Assembly (NCBI RefSeq): GCF_042667405.1
Contig: NZ_JBHVAL010000002.1
Span: 272,747-336,746 of the forward strand
Direction of reading: 5' to 3'
Origin: Arthrobacter sp042667405
GTDB lineage: Bacteria > Actinomycetota > Actinomycetes > Actinomycetales > Micrococcaceae
Length of the DNA: 64,000 nt
Shown here: positions 23,677 through 31,717 of the stretch, piece after piece
Position numbering within the stretch: the first letter of the stretch is position 1
Layout of the letters: each line of letters opens with the position of its first letter
The notes under the pieces: generated by a model
Told to the model about the DNA's origin: nothing
Databases searched by the model: none
The model's input: the letters and a program-made list of their open reading frames with translations, nothing else
Translations under genes and position numbers: made by a program

Positions 23677-25101
23677 ATGGCTAAGACCGCCATTCTTGCC
23701 ATTCGCATCATCAGCGATGCCAAGAACGCGATAGCCGGCGTGGACGCAACAAACGCATCCGTCAGCAAGTTCGAAGTCGGTGCCCGGAAGGCGAATGCAG
23801 CCGCAGCCGTAGTCACGGCAGGGTTGCTCGCCATGGCAAAGCAGGCCGGCGATGCAGCCTCCGCCCTGGAACAGTCCACAGGTGGCGTCGAAACCGTGTT
23901 CGGTGATCAGGCGCAAGCCGTGAAAGACCTTGCCGCCGGCGCCGCCGATGCAGTGGGCTTGTCCCGCAACAGCTACCAAGAGCTAGCCACGTCCCTTGGT
24001 GGGCAGCTAAAAGGGCTCGGTGTCGCCGGCGACCAGGTGGTTGGCACGACAGAGGGCTTAATCAAGACCGCCGCAGATTTGGCGGCGACCTACGGTGGCA
24101 CGACGAAAGAAGCCGTGGAAGCCCTCGGTAGCTTGTTCCGTGGAGAAGCTGATCCCATCGAGCGCTACAACGTGTTTGTGAAGCAGTCCGACGTGAACGC
24201 CCGTCTAGCAGCGCAAGGACTGGACAAGCTGGAAGGCTCGGCACTGAAGCAAGCCGAAACCCAAGCCCGCTTGGCTATGGTCACCGAACAAACCAGCCTC
24301 GTGAACGGCAAGTTCGCATCCGAAGCCAACACCGCCGCCGGCTCATCCGAACGGTTCAAAGCGCAGCTTGAAAACGCCCAAGCCGCACTGGGAACTGCCC
24401 TCCTGCCGGCCCTGACCCTAGGCGCCCAACTGCTGGGTGGCCTTGCCGCATGGGTGGAGAAGAACAGCTCTACGGCGCAATTCCTCGCCGTGGTGCTTGG
24501 CACCGTTGCCGTCTCCATGATGGCCGTAAACCTTGCCATGAGCCTGAACCCCATCGGCCTAGTAATCATCGCCGTGGCCGGCCTTGTCGCCGGCATCATC
24601 TGGCTTATCAACCAGCTTGGCGGCATTGAAAACGTGCTTGCCCAGATGGGCAATTGGTGGAGGGACTTCATTGGCTGGATCAATGACGCCGCCAACGCCA
24701 TCGGGAACTTCCTTGGCCTGAACAACCAAGCCCAATCATCCGGTGGAGCAGGATTCGGCGGATTCGGCCTCATGGCCTCCCCGTCCCCGGACATGACCAC
24801 CAGCGGATTCGCCCCAAGCCCCGGCGCCGGCCAGCCGCTCTCCAAGAGCGCACCGAACCCCACGTTCGGCCTCATGTCCACCAGCGCTACCCCGATGGCC
24901 CTCACTGCCCCGTCCGTGCCAGTGAACGCCGCCGGCAGGGCAGCCGGGACCAACGCCGCCCCCACCATTCAGAACTTCTACGAAATCAAGGTGGAAGGCG
25001 CCGTAGACCGGCGCGGAGTCGCTGAAGAAATCCGCAGCATGCTTGACGAACTCGCTCGCTCGCGCGGCGAGAAGGTAGGAACAGGAGGCATCCGCATATG
25101 A
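23677..25101 (+). CDS. Tape measure protein
   Basis: A protein of 474 residues that sets tail length. It has Ala-rich helical N-terminus, a central hydrophobic stretch with membrane-like segments at about 270-320 (FLAVVLGTVAVSMMAVNLAMSL and LVIIAVAGLVAGIIWLI), a Gly/Pro/Ser-rich linker and a short C-terminal domain. The tape measure is short for a siphophage, implying a short tail. It overlaps the next gene (ATGA). Confidence 0.88.
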   Translation: MAKTAILAIRIISDAKNAIAGVDATNASVSKFEVGARKANAAAAVVTAGLLAMAKQAGDAASALEQSTGGVETVFGDQAQAVKDLAAGAADAVGLSRNSYQELATSLGGQLKGLGVAGDQVVGTTEGLIKTAADLAATYGGTTKEAVEALGSLFRGEADPIERYNVFVKQSDVNARLAAQGLDKLEGSALKQAETQARLAMVTEQTSLVNGKFASEANTAAGSSERFKAQLENAQAALGTALLPALTLGAQLLGGLAAWVEKNSSTAQFLAVVLGTVAVSMMAVNLAMSLNPIGLVIIAVAGLVAGIIWLINQLGGIENVLAQMGNWWRDFIGWINDAANAIGNFLGLNNQAQSSGGAGFGGFGLMASPSPDMTTSGFAPSPGAGQPLSKSAPNPTFGLMSTSATPMALTAPSVPVNAAGRAAGTNAAPTIQNFYEIKVEGAVDRRGVAEEIRSMLDELARSRGEKVGTGGIRI

Positions 25102-26456
25102 TCCCCGCAGTTCCAAGCGTCACGTTCGCCGGCCTGACCGTCTCCCCAGGCGACGCCAATGACCCGAAGTTCGGCGCCGTCGTCGTGGAAGGCCTCGCAA
25201 TCCGCTATGGCCGCTCGTCACCGTTCGAACAGCCGGCCCCCGGATCGGCCACCGTTTCATTCGTCGTCTCCGAAGGCAAGGAAGACTTCCTTTTGCAGCC
25301 GGCGGGGAAACCGCTGCAAGTGATCATACCCACCATCGCCGGCAACCGTACCGTGTTTCGGGGAACCGTGGACACTGCCCGAGTCAGCTTCTGGAAAATC
25401 CGCAAGCTCGACAGCAAGAAGCTATTCCGTTTCGAATGCACCGTTGTCGACCCCATGTCGCAAATCTCGGAAATGACCCAGTTTCAGGGACTCACGCGCC
25501 CCCAGGAGACGGCCACGGCCCGACTCGTCGCCATCGAGAATCAGATCCTTTCCAACTACCCCGGACTGATCAACGGCCTTGGTGGAGGCAGCGCCTACCC
25601 CTACTCGCTCCGCACTGAGGAACAGTCGGGAAGCTTGCTTGACCAACTGGCAGCCATCTACACCACAGTTGGTGAAGTCCTTTGGTACGACGCCGGCACC
25701 AACCGCCTTGAAGCCGCCGGCCATCGACACTACCGGGACATCACCGGCGGTCCGCTGGAAATGGTGGCCGTAAACGGTAAGTACGCCTGCACCGCAGCCG
25801 GGAACCCCGGTAGAGCACTCCGCAGCAAGGATCACCGGGTGGAAGCCCTGGACGACGCCAAAGCGGACAAGGAATCAGCCATCCGTGGCGTCCAAGTTCG
25901 CGGCAAGCTCTTTGACACCAGCACCAGCAAAGAAGTTGATTGGAACGTCTTTGTCACTGCCGGCGGTGGAGTCTCCACCCTGCAAGTTGACAGCAAGGCT
26001 TACACGGTCGGACCTCCATATAGTCAGGCCGGCATGCAAGCCACCGGCAACCTTTGGGCAGAAGTCGCCAACGATAACGCCGGCCTACAGCACCCACCCA
26101 TCCGGGCAGTGTTCCGAGACGGTTTCGACAACACCGAAGCCGTGAACTTCTGGCTAGCGGGACGGGAACAACGCCTAGCGTTCTTTGTCGGCGGATCGGT
26201 CTACAGCGCACTGAAGCCCGGCAAGGGAACATTCGTGCGCACCATCGGCGGCACGATCGCATACCGCCGGCAGCACGGCGGAGAGATGGCGTGGGAAGCG
26301 GAAATGAACCTTGCCCCCGTCGCCATGAACTACGACACCCCGCCCGTAACGTGCGCCAACGTGAACCCCTCCTACGCCACTACCCCCGTCCGGCTGGCAG
26401 ACCTGGACGACACCGTGACATGTGAAGCGCTCGGCTTCACCGGAAAAGGAATCTAG
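25098..26456 (+). CDS. Minor tail protein (putative tail tip/distal)
   Basis: A protein of 452 residues following the tape measure. The N-terminal half (VTFAGLTVSPGDANDPKFGAVVVEGLAIRYGRSSPFEQP) resembles phage minor tail proteins with a beta-sandwich distal-tail fold. A strong GGAGG at 25084-25088 precedes the ATG. No enzymatic motif is seen. Confidence 0.75.
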   Translation: MIPAVPSVTFAGLTVSPGDANDPKFGAVVVEGLAIRYGRSSPFEQPAPGSATVSFVVSEGKEDFLLQPAGKPLQVIIPTIAGNRTVFRGTVDTARVSFWKIRKLDSKKLFRFECTVVDPMSQISEMTQFQGLTRPQETATARLVAIENQILSNYPGLINGLGGGSAYPYSLRTEEQSGSLLDQLAAIYTTVGEVLWYDAGTNRLEAAGHRHYRDITGGPLEMVAVNGKYACTAAGNPGRALRSKDHRVEALDDAKADKESAIRGVQVRGKLFDTSTSKEVDWNVFVTAGGGVSTLQVDSKAYTVGPPYSQAGMQATGNLWAEVANDNAGLQHPPIRAVFRDGFDNTEAVNFWLAGREQRLAFFVGGSVYSALKPGKGTFVRTIGGTIAYRRQHGGEMAWEAEMNLAPVAMNYDTPPVTCANVNPSYATTPVRLADLDDTVTCEALGFTGKGI

Positions 26457-26458
26457 CC

Positions 26459-26914
26459 ATGACCATCCGTGAAACGCCCGTCTACGGCTTCAAGTACATG
26501 GACGAAAATGAGCCGCTGAAAAGCCTCGCCGCAATCTCCCAGCAGGTAGCAGAGCGGACAGAGCAAGCCATGGGCAACGCCCAGATTCCACCGGGCAACC
26601 CTGACATCAATGACATTCTCGTCAGGCTCAACAACCTCGAGCGCCGCGCCGCCGGCAGGGCCACCATCACCGTCACAGCCAGCGCTCATGGATTCCTTGA
26701 CGTGACCTTTCCCGCGGGACGGTTCAGTCTCCCGCCCGTCGTCACCGCAACGAAGCAATCAGACGCCGCAGCCAAGTACGTCCCCTACGTTCACTCGGTC
26801 ACCACCACCGGATTCCGGATCGGTGTCTACGCCGGCGACGGTTCCACTTCCAGCCAGTCAGTGCCGGTCGGCTGGACCGCAGTTCAAATGTCCGCAACCT
26901 CAGCGACGGGATAG
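26459..26914 (+). CDS. Minor tail protein (putative)
   Basis: A protein of 151 residues with a helical first part (LAAISQQVAERTEQAM) and a beta-rich C-terminal part (GRATITVTASAHGFLDVTFPAGRFSLPPVVTATKQ...TTTGFRIGVYAGDG) like the H-type lectin/receptor-binding sandwich of tail proteins. Function by position. Confidence 0.65.
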   Translation: MTIRETPVYGFKYMDENEPLKSLAAISQQVAERTEQAMGNAQIPPGNPDINDILVRLNNLERRAAGRATITVTASAHGFLDVTFPAGRFSLPPVVTATKQSDAAAKYVPYVHSVTTTGFRIGVYAGDGSTSSQSVPVGWTAVQMSATSATG

Positions 26915-26919
26915 CACCA

Positions 26920-28617
26920 ATGCTCACCACCATCACCGGAACCCTGTTGGACGCCGCCGGCGAACCAATGCACGGCTACGTGACCTTCACCCCAGATACC
27001 CCCATCGTGAACGTCACCGACGCCGGCAAGACCATCCCCCGCGTTCCCGTCCGCGCCGACCTCGACGCAGAAGGGAAGTTCACCGCAGAGCTACAGCCGG
27101 CAGACGCAGCCGGCGTGAACCCGCAGAACTTCACTTACCGCGCATCGCTTTACGTCTACGCCGCCGGCCAACGCCCTGCCCGCCCCACAGAGTTCAGCTT
27201 CACAGCTACGGACGGCGCCACGCTCGACCTTGCCGACATCACCCCCGTAACTGACAACAACGGCGTACCCCACGTCGTCGGCCCCGCCGGCCCGCAAGGT
27301 GTTCAAGGCCCCCAAGGCGTAGCCGGCCCCGCCGGCCCGCAGGGAGTCCCAGGTATCGCGGACGACGCCAGCGTGAAGTCTCTGATCACTAACCCAGCAA
27401 CTCAAACTGGTGCAGCAGTAAAGGCAGGCTTTGCGCCGCGCTACGGCCTCCCGGACTTGGCGGGCAAGGTTATCGGTGCCCGCATGCTTGACCGTTGGGT
27501 GTCCGACGCTTTTGCACCTCCGCCCGCAGTGGACACCCCAGTTATTACATTTGACGCGGCCGGATACGGTACGTTGTTCGCTCCCAAAAGGGTCGGTGAC
27601 GTGGCTAACGCGGCCCTCGATATGGCCGGCGATACGCGCTTTCGCTACTTTGGTTTCCCCAGCGCCACCGCGACACCATCCGACCCCACACAATTCGTAG
27701 ACACAGGATTGAAGCCGGGTGGGGCCACCATGGCCGCAGCGTGGCCGTTCAGTGTTGAGTTTGAGACGACATCTGACATCGTTCAGGTAAAGAGCCGAGC
27801 GAGTACCGCGAATCCCAATCAAGGCATCATTCTGGTGAATGGCCGCCTCGTGTCGGAGACGCGCATCCAGTCCACAACCGCCGCTGGCAGCTGGACCCGT
27901 ATGCGACTCACTTTCCCCTCTACCGGCTGGCGCAGGATTCAGATCATAGGCCTGAACCCTGTCTTCGGTAGTTTTGGCGGAGTCCAGGTAACCGCCGGCC
28001 ATAGCGTCATACGCCCGTCGCATGCCGTGAAGCGCAGGATAGCCGTGATCGGCGATTCCTTCACTGACGGATCAGGTGTAGCACCTGCCGGTGCCACCAT
28101 GACCGAAACGTACGCGCTCAGGCTTGCCTATCTCATGGGCGCCGATCAAGTCATTTTGGCAGGTATCGGCGGCAGCGGCTGGGTTGCTCAGACCGGAGCA
28201 GAAACACAGTCCCATTTCGGAGCGCGTGTAGCCCCAGTTCTTGCGATGAATCCAGACGTCATAATCTTCATGGGATCGAGAAATGACCCCACCGCCGTTG
28301 GAGTTCAAGCCGCCGTAGAGTCTGCCCTGGACGCGTGTGCGAACGTGCCAGAGGTATACGTGACCGGAACGGTAACGCGTACGGGATTCACCGCACAAAA
28401 CGCAGCGGTCAAGGCAGGGACTGAAGCAAAGGGCCGCAGATTCGTTGACCTTGCAGGGATAATCTACGGCTCCGGGAAAGCAGGAGCGCCAACGAACGAC
28501 GGCAACGCGGACTTCTTTATCAGCGGCGCCGATGGTGTTCATCCGACGCACGAAGGCCATAAGTACATCGCACGGCGATTCTTCCAAGCAATTGCAGGGG
28601 CTTATGGTCAGTCGTGA
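26920..28617 (+). CDS. Tail fibre/receptor-binding protein with collagen-like repeat and SGNH hydrolase domain
   Basis: A protein of 565 residues. Residues 1-115 form a beta-rich base; 121-147 hold nine Gly-X-Y triplets (GPAGPQGVQGPQ...), a trimerising collagen-like stem. Residues about 370-565 are an SGNH/GDSL hydrolase: IGDSFTDGSG (S380), GIGGSG, GSRND (N455) and DGVHPTHEGH (D538, H541). The enzyme may de-esterify the host wall polymer that serves as receptor. It is convergent with a second SGNH protein whose gene ends four bases away. Confidence 0.88.
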   Translation: MLTTITGTLLDAAGEPMHGYVTFTPDTPIVNVTDAGKTIPRVPVRADLDAEGKFTAELQPADAAGVNPQNFTYRASLYVYAAGQRPARPTEFSFTATDGATLDLADITPVTDNNGVPHVVGPAGPQGVQGPQGVAGPAGPQGVPGIADDASVKSLITNPATQTGAAVKAGFAPRYGLPDLAGKVIGARMLDRWVSDAFAPPPAVDTPVITFDAAGYGTLFAPKRVGDVANAALDMAGDTRFRYFGFPSATATPSDPTQFVDTGLKPGGATMAAAWPFSVEFETTSDIVQVKSRASTANPNQGIILVNGRLVSETRIQSTTAAGSWTRMRLTFPSTGWRRIQIIGLNPVFGSFGGVQVTAGHSVIRPSHAVKRRIAVIGDSFTDGSGVAPAGATMTETYALRLAYLMGADQVILAGIGGSGWVAQTGAETQSHFGARVAPVLAMNPDVIIFMGSRNDPTAVGVQAAVESALDACANVPEVYVTGTVTRTGFTAQNAAVKAGTEAKGRRFVDLAGIIYGSGKAGAPTNDGNADFFISGADGVHPTHEGHKYIARRFFQAIAGAYGQS

Positions 28618-28621
28618 CCGG

Positions 28622-29341
28622 CTACCGGAGCGCGGGCCCCACGCGCTCCGCAATAGCCTTATGACCAGCGTCGTTTACGTGCGCACCGTCCTGCAGCACC
28701 ATGGGCCGAGTGATCACGGGCGGCTCAAGCAAGCTCACGTACCCGGCTTTGACACTAGCCGCAGCTTCTTGCACTGTCTTGTCGAAGGCCAGAACGTCAG
28801 GCGTTACTTCCCATGGCGTCGAAGGTCCAACGGCGACAATCTTGGCTGCTGGAAGCGCGGCGCGAAGGTCGGCGTAAGTCTTGGCTATGGCGTCCGACAC
28901 CCGCTCGGGATCGCGTGCGAATTGCTGGAAGTCGTTCTGTCCACCAGCGACTACTACGGCCGAAGGCTTGGCAGCAACAGCCTGCGAGACCATCTCCGGG
29001 TAAGAGGGGCACTTCTCCATGCCGCATCCCTCTTTGCCAGCCACCGTCAAATAGCCTGTACCGCCCCGCCCCAGGTTCACGGCGTTCAGGCCGGCGCCAC
29101 TAGCCGCAACCGTCACCCAGTTGTTCCCGGAGCTGGCCCCCGTTCCCTGCGTGTAGGAATCGCCAATGAACACGGCAATAGGCTTCGCCGGCTGAGGCTT
29201 TGCGGACGGAGGAAGCGACTTGTGTGTTTCGTAGTAATCCTGGACCTTCTGCGAAACAGGGGCCGGCTGTGCAGCGCAGCCTGCCGCCGAAGTCATGGCG
29301 ATGGACAGCAGGAGTGCAGGAAGGGCGCGACCAAGGCGCAT
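28622..29341 (-). CDS. SGNH-hydrolase lipoprotein, candidate lysogenic-conversion gene
   Basis: A protein of 239 residues on the strand opposite to the late genes. Residues 1-22 are a lipoprotein signal with lipobox SAAGC (C22). The SGNH blocks are FIGDSYTQGTG (S62), GRGGTGY, GGQNDF (N136) and DGAHVNDAGH (D218, H221), so it is an intact secreted esterase-type enzyme. A minus-strand TAGAAT (29384-29379) upstream could be its promoter, with only a weak -35. Orientation, own promoter and surface location suit a gene expressed in the lysogen, perhaps altering the wall ester that the fibre SGNH domain targets. That link is inference. Confidence 0.85.
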   Translation of the reverse strand: MRLGRALPALLLSIAMTSAAGCAAQPAPVSQKVQDYYETHKSLPPSAKPQPAKPIAVFIGDSYTQGTGASSGNNWVTVAASGAGLNAVNLGRGGTGYLTVAGKEGCGMEKCPSYPEMVSQAVAAKPSAVVVAGGQNDFQQFARDPERVSDAIAKTYADLRAALPAAKIVAVGPSTPWEVTPDVLAFDKTVQEAAASVKAGYVSLLEPPVITRPMVLQDGAHVNDAGHKAIAERVGPALR

Positions 29342-29424
29342 GAGTTCCCCCAGAGAAGTGAATTGGCAAAGTCAAGTCATTCTACGATCCCCGCACACTC
29401 TCCGTTGAACAGGGAAAGGCAATC

Positions 29425-30075
29425 ATGTTCGAACTGACCACCACATCCACTAGCCCGTTCCGCGCAACCCGGACCCAGCAGATTCAGTCGATCACTATTC
29501 ACTGGTGGGATAAGCCGGAACGCCGGCCCTCCTTTGACGGCACGGTTGCTTGGCTCTGCCGCCCTGAAACAACAGCCAGCGCCCACTACGTCGCGGAGGA
29601 TGGCCGGGTGGCTTGCATCGTCTCTCCTGACGAAGTTGCGTGGCACGCCGGCGACGGCGGCAACGGCCCCGGCAACATGACCTCCATTGGGATCGAATGC
29701 AACCCGCGAGGCTCTGACGGCGACTATGCCACCGTGGCTGAACTCGTCCGGGAACTCCGCGCAGCTTACGGAGACTTGCCCCTCTACCCACACCGGCATT
29801 GGACCACCACGGAGTGCCCAGGCACCTACGACCTTGACCGCATCAACCGACTAGCCGCACAAACCACCACGGAGGATGAAATGACCCCGCAGCAAGAAGC
29901 CAAGCTCGATAAGCTCATCAGCTTGCTTGAACCCGTCCACGACGCACTGTTCAACAAGAAGGGCAGCAAAAAAGGCGACAACAAGTCCATCGTCGGCGGC
30001 GAAGCCCTGGATGACCTGATCAACAAGGGTCAACTGAAGATCCTTGCGGCAATCGAGTCTCTGAAGGGTAAGTGA
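29425..30075 (+). CDS. Endolysin, N-acetylmuramoyl-L-alanine amidase
   Basis: A protein of 216 residues with an Amidase_2/PGRP domain (about 10-145). Zinc ligands are expected at H26 (ITIHWW), H125 (PHRHW) and C131 (TTTECPG). The C-terminal 70 residues are Lys-rich and helical, perhaps a wall-binding or spacer part. No signal peptide, so export would depend on the adjacent holin-like proteins. Confidence 0.92.
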   Translation: MFELTTTSTSPFRATRTQQIQSITIHWWDKPERRPSFDGTVAWLCRPETTASAHYVAEDGRVACIVSPDEVAWHAGDGGNGPGNMTSIGIECNPRGSDGDYATVAELVRELRAAYGDLPLYPHRHWTTTECPGTYDLDRINRLAAQTTTEDEMTPQQEAKLDKLISLLEPVHDALFNKKGSKKGDNKSIVGGEALDDLINKGQLKILAAIESLKGK

Positions 30076-30305
30076 TGGCAGAGAACCCGCCACCGACCCG
30101 AAAGGCCGGCGTCGTCACGCTAGCGGCAACCGCCGGCGGAACCGTGGGAGGCGCCACTTCCATCGTGGTTGTGTGGCTCCTGTCGCTTGCCGGCGTTGCC
30201 GTCCCTGATAGCGTGGCCGACGCCTTGACCATCCTTGCTACGGCGCTCCTGTCGCTTGCCGGCGGCTGGCTTGTCCCGCCGGGAACGGGGAGCCGCCGTG
30301 CCTGA
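30075..30305 (+). CDS. Holin-like membrane protein, 76 residues
   Basis: Two hydrophobic segments (VTLAATAGGTVGGATSIVVVWLLSLAG and LTILATALLSLAGGWLV) with a charged N-terminus. Size, topology and position immediately after the endolysin indicate a holin. The start may be ATG (30075) or GTG (30072); either overlaps the endolysin stop. Confidence 0.75.
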   Translation: MAENPPPTRKAGVVTLAATAGGTVGGATSIVVVWLLSLAGVAVPDSVADALTILATALLSLAGGWLVPPGTGSRRA

Positions 30306-30609
30306 AGCCGCAGTAATGACGGACGTGACCCTTGGTGAGGTCTACCGCCTAATCAAGGACCAATCCAAAACGCTCGACACCATGTCCCACAACATGGACA
30401 AAAAGCCGTCGTGGGATGACATCGAGCGCATGGAGGAAGCCCGCATCGAACGCGGCAAGCTACACGCCGCGAAAGAGCAGCTTCAGGACCAAGCCATCAA
30501 GGCGTTGGAAGATAACAACAGGTGGCTAGTCCGAACGGTGATTGCATCCCTGATCACTGGATGCTCCGGCCTAGCCTTTGCAGCTTTCCGGTTCTTCGCC
30601 GCCGGCTAG
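30298..30609 (+). CDS. Membrane-anchored phage lysis-cassette protein (DUF2746-like)
   Basis: A protein of 103 residues with a coiled-coil body (MEEARIERGKLHAAKEQLQDQAIKALE) and one C-terminal membrane segment (TVIASLITGCSGLAFAAFRFF). Similar proteins accompany holins in actinobacteriophage lysis cassettes. GTG at 30298 is preferred because GGGGAG lies 5 bases upstream; ATG 30316 is possible. Its TAG stop is part of CTAG, shared with the integrase stop on the other strand. Confidence 0.65.
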   Translation: MPEAAVMTDVTLGEVYRLIKDQSKTLDTMSHNMDKKPSWDDIERMEEARIERGKLHAAKEQLQDQAIKALEDNNRWLVRTVIASLITGCSGLAFAAFRFFAAG

Positions 30610-31433
30610 GCCGCAGCCGCCATTACCGCAGCCCGCTTTGCACCGTCAGGAACGGCGCAATAGCGGGCTGTGGTTTGTGGGTTGGCATGCCCCAGAAGGT
30701 CTTGCACTGCCCGTAAGTCCTTCTCTGCCCGGTAAGCGACGGTGGCGAAGCGGTGCCTAAGCGTGTGGCCTGTCCAGTCTCCGTCAAGGTTGCGGGATAG
30801 CAGCGTGGAGACGTATGGCGCGGACAGGTGGCCTCCGGTCTTGTTCGGGAAGTAATAGCCGGCCTCACGTCGCCGCAGGTAGCCGGCAAGGCGTTCCGTT
30901 AGCGGGATGATGCGCACGACGCCTCCCTTACCCTGAATTTCCAACGCCCAGCCGTCCTCACCGTCGTGAATGACGTTGTTGGTGTGCAGCTTGGCTATCT
31001 CAGTGCACCTAAGCCCGCACTCTGCCCCCAGGGCGACCATGAGGGCCAATCGTTCATCAAGCAACTGCCGGCCCGCGTTCACGATGGCTTCAGGAGCAGG
31101 ACGAGGACGGCCCGGGGGAACGCGAACGCTCGGAAGGAGCATCGCCGGGTTAGTGTCGGTCCTGCCGCTCGTGACGGCCCATATCCAGAATTGCCGCAGA
31201 CAGGCACGGTAGCTCTTTAGCGTCTCCGGTTTCCAGCCGTGCAAGCCCATCCAGCCGGCTAGATCGTTGGCGTTCAGTGTCCACGGTTCAACGTCCGGGA
31301 AGTGATGCGCAAGTCGGCGTATCTGCGTCTTTCGAAGGGCAATAGTGAGGGGTGGCCTACCTGACGCTTTTAGCCAGGACAGCCACCCCTCGATTTGTTC
31401 ACTCCACTGTTGAGTTGTTAGATCATCCTTCAA
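30606..31433 (-). CDS. int: Tyrosine-type integrase
   Basis: A protein of 275 residues with an N-terminal SAM-like core-binding domain (about 5-90) and a catalytic domain holding the R-K-HxxR-H-Y set: R142 (CGLRCTEIAKL), K169, H223/R226 (HTLRHRFAT), H249 (LLGHANPQTT) and nucleophile Y258 (ARYCAV). It lies next to attR and should recombine attP and attB. The last residues are VMAAAA, an ssrA-like ending that may mark it for ClpXP turnover, as reported for integrases of BPs-type mycobacteriophages. In the lysogen the gene is cut off from the repressor-side promoter. Confidence 0.95.
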   Translation of the reverse strand: MKDDLTTQQWSEQIEGWLSWLKASGRPPLTIALRKTQIRRLAHHFPDVEPWTLNANDLAGWMGLHGWKPETLKSYRACLRQFWIWAVTSGRTDTNPAMLLPSVRVPPGRPRPAPEAIVNAGRQLLDERLALMVALGAECGLRCTEIAKLHTNNVIHDGEDGWALEIQGKGGVVRIIPLTERLAGYLRRREAGYYFPNKTGGHLSAPYVSTLLSRNLDGDWTGHTLRHRFATVAYRAEKDLRAVQDLLGHANPQTTARYCAVPDGAKRAAVMAAAA

Positions 31434-31476
31434 CGTTTCCCCATTAGCTTGAAATTTGAAATGTCAAGCATTTAGA
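31434..31476 (-). promoter_or_regulatory. Gap between 60-residue gene and integrase
   Basis: A 43-base AT-rich gap with the inverted repeat CTTGA...TCAAG (31448-31467). TTGACA (31467-31462, minus strand) is a consensus -35, but the best downstream hexamer (TAATGG) is only 15 bases away, so an own integrase promoter is doubtful. The dyad might instead be an arm-type integrase site. Confidence 0.3.
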
Positions 31477-31659
31477 TTATCCGGCGTGTCGGTTACTCTC
31501 GCGTACGTCCGCAAGCAGCGCTTTGTGCGTTCGGGCTACCTTCCGCGCCGCAGCCTTCAGCTTTGCCTTGTATGCATCGACTGAAATCGTCTTATCTGGA
31601 TTGTCGATAAGCTCGGCACGTTCGACCACCGCAGCCTCCCAGGCATCGAAGGCGCTCAC
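31477..31659 (-). CDS. Small helical protein between attR and integrase, unknown function
   Basis: A protein of 60 residues with GTG start, helical and charged (DAYKAKLKAAARKVARTHKALLADV). No family recognised. In the reconstructed circular phage its GTG overlaps, as GTGA, the TGA that would end the long form of the repressor, so it would be translationally coupled to it. In the prophage that coupling is lost. A role in controlling integration or repressor activity is possible but unproven. Confidence 0.65.
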   Translation of the reverse strand: MSAFDAWEAAVVERAELIDNPDKTISVDAYKAKLKAAARKVARTHKALLADVRESNRHAG

Positions 31660-31717
31660 GCTGCCGCCGCCGTATCGCGACGGCCAAACAGTGTTACTAC
31701 CGGGTATTCTTCGATTA
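31656..31717 (-). other. Detached 3-prime end of the viral-form repressor reading frame
   Basis: Joined through the att core, this stretch continues the repressor frame after its GGG codon: it begins with Leu-Ile-Glu-Glu-Tyr and ends Arg-Arg-Asp-Thr-Ala-Ala-Ala-Ala, then TGA (31658-31656). In the lysogen it has no start and is not translated. The first codon uses one core base. Confidence 0.75.

Noticed and set aside
31439..31467. Independent integrase promoter with TTGACA
   Set aside because: The -35 is good, but no -10 hexamer lies at 16-19 bases; kept only as a low-confidence note.
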